From Mesostigma viride (Eukaryota; Streptophyta; Mesostigmatophyceae; Mesostigmatales; Mesostigmataceae): a DNA stretch of 64,000 nt. The stretch lies in NCBI GenBank assembly GCA_009746045.1, contig RPFO01000104.1:4433477-4497476 (forward strand). The letters run 5' to 3'. Both the position numbers and the translations under genes were made by a program. Under the pieces are notes generated by a model. That model had not been told where the DNA came from. It did no database searches and was given only the letters and a program-made list of their open reading frames with translations. This document shows, in pieces, positions 62,700 through 64,000 of the stretch (position 1 is the stretch's first letter; every line of letters starts with the position of its first letter).

Positions 62700-63769
62700 T
62701 GGGCGTTGGGGGGTCAGGGGGGCTGGGGTTGGGTTTGGGTGGGTGGGTGATTGGTGCAATGTTTGGAGTTGGGGCTTGTGTGTGGGGGGGGGGGGCATTG
62801 GCATTGCCATGCGCGTGCACGTGGGCGTCCGCGTGATCCTCTGTTCGTGTACGTGTTCATGCATGTGCCATGACGGCACAATGCATGTCAGATTCGTGAC
62901 TTTATCGTGTGTTCCCTAGTTGCAAGTATTACTGCTAAAATTCATCGCAGCATTCCATTCCTTGCATAATGCTTGATTGCTTGCATCAGTTCATTCTATA
63001 CTTCGATCATGACCTGAAGTGCTTAAGTATTACCAGACTCTCGCGCAGTGTCAGAATGTCCAATTTTTAGCACACATGCATGTTTGCACACCAAAGCCCT
63101 CATTCCCATGTTGATAAGGCTAAGTACAACATTTTTTTTTGTGCGGTGATCCACGAAATGCAGCTGTGAATGGCTCTAGGAGGTCACCAATGGTGGCCAG
63201 ACCTGTTATCGAGCATTGGGAGACGTTACAGGGGCATCAATCACAGTTACATTTAGTTCAGATGTAGTTCAATTTAGTACATTATAGTATAAATGTAGTA
63301 GAAAATAGTACAACCTAGTATATTGTAGCATATACTAGTTCAACTACCTCCAGATGAGATCCAGGGGCTATGGGGACACGTTTTATGCAAAACTGAACTT
63401 GAAACAAGCAAAAAACAAGAAACTTGGAAAAACTCAAAATGTACTTGTGCTGGAGTACATTCTTAACGGCTGGCAGGGGTTGTCGATTAAATTAGCTAGC
63501 ACGCGAAAAAGGTAGGATTGACATTCATGCAGCCGCTCAAAAGAAGACGTAATGGCGCAGCTAGGAAACCATGCATGCACGCGTGCACCTGCATGTGGAT
63601 ACACGTAGTTTGCAATCGCATGCAGTTCAGTACACTTCATGCCCGTCCCAGTATAGGACTCCAAGTTCACATTTCCTCGTCAACGGCTATACCGGAATAT
63701 TGCAACGAAGCATGGCATACAACTTGGGTGCTTTGCCCCTCAAAAGCAAGAAAACAGACACCCCCCCCC
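62700..63769. other. Non-coding stretch, no gene seen
   Basis: A short TTAGTACATTATAGTA-like repeat lies at 63255-63330. No exon, RNA or array is otherwise supported. Confidence 0.4.
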
Positions 63770-63774
63770 CTCAA

Positions 63775-63932
63775 AGTTGTACAAGCTATTGCTTATATTT
63801 TTTATGCGGAAACCTTTTTGCTAAGGTTAACGCATCTAAGACTTACATCCTGTGTGCACAGGATGTAAGTCTATGCGTTAACCTTAGCAAAAAGATTTCC
63901 GCATAAAAGTATAAGCAGTAGCTTGTACAACT
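63775..63932. mobile_element. Foldback (hairpin) element, 158 bp, with 5-bp target duplication
   Basis: AGTTGTACAAGCTATTGCTT ... CATCCTGTG is followed after a 2-nt loop by the inverse, ending AGCTTGTACAACT. Arms are 63775-63854 and 63857-63932, with one 3-nt indel and a few mismatches. CTCAA flanks both sides (63770-63774 and 63933-63937). Confidence 0.8.
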
Positions 63933-64000
63933 CTCAATGCCCCCCGCCTCCACCCAACCCCCGATCTCCAACATCGGTATAAGCAAGCTCTGCACTTTCT

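Noticed and set aside
61296-62919. Val/Gly, Arg/Gly and Pro/Thr repeat proteins over the hexamer arrays
   Set aside because: Open in all frames because the units lack stops; no other coding signal.

Overview
This is nuclear DNA from a eukaryotic alga, most likely of the green lineage. All four well-resolved genes are cut by many GT-AG introns. The introns hold plant-type TTTAGGG repeats, one secreted protein has a hydroxyproline-rich-like Ser-Pro stretch, and a Mutator-like element carries a SWIM zinc finger. Exons are GC-rich, while introns and spacers are packed with micro- and minisatellites. A prasinophyte with a large repeat-rich genome would fit, but the genus is inference.

Layout. (1) 1-3111 (+): 3' end of a BK/Slo-type potassium channel (RCK2 gating-ring part). 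(2) 4750-12909 (-): an eight-exon FAD-dependent monooxygenase, 510 codons, with every splice phase agreeing. (3) 13732-18889: a 5.2 kb Mutator-like element with 215-bp terminal inverted repeats and a perfect 9-bp target duplication; it keeps only the C-terminal part of a transposase. (4) 19567-28982 (+): a secreted leishmanolysin-like (M8) zinc protease with a Ser-Pro-rich insert and a multi-pass membrane C-terminus. (5) 31387-31989 (-): a zinc-ribbon protein of unknown function, divergent from (6) 32798-43593 (+): protein disulfide isomerase, 12 exons, 537 aa, two CGHC sites, ending in HDEL. (7) 45.4-47.2 kb (-): decayed retroelement with a GIY-YIG-like motif. (8) 47983-49689: a piggyBac-like non-autonomous element (TTAA, inverted ends). 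(9) 51720-54720 (-): an LRR + HYR + Root-cap domain protein. (10) 55.1-55.9 kb: a roughly 171-bp tandem repeat. (11) 56.5-59.2 kb (-): two unrecognised genes, the second starting inside a 615-bp near-perfect palindrome. (12) 60.9-62.7 kb: long G-rich hexamer arrays. (13) 63775-63932: a foldback element.

The genes do not form a pathway. What unites them is their introns: in the channel, the monooxygenase, the protease and PDI alike, introns contain tandem or dispersed degenerate copies of the adjoining exon-intron junction, usually the 5' splice site with the last 10-40 bases of the exon. The copies occur in genes on both strands, with periods from about 17 to 100 bp, and many keep a usable GT. 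This looks like a genome-wide mode of intron growth by exon-edge duplication and is the main observation here. A second theme is a short dispersed repeat (core GGCCTGCGCTGGTTGTCTCC) found at nine or more places on both strands.
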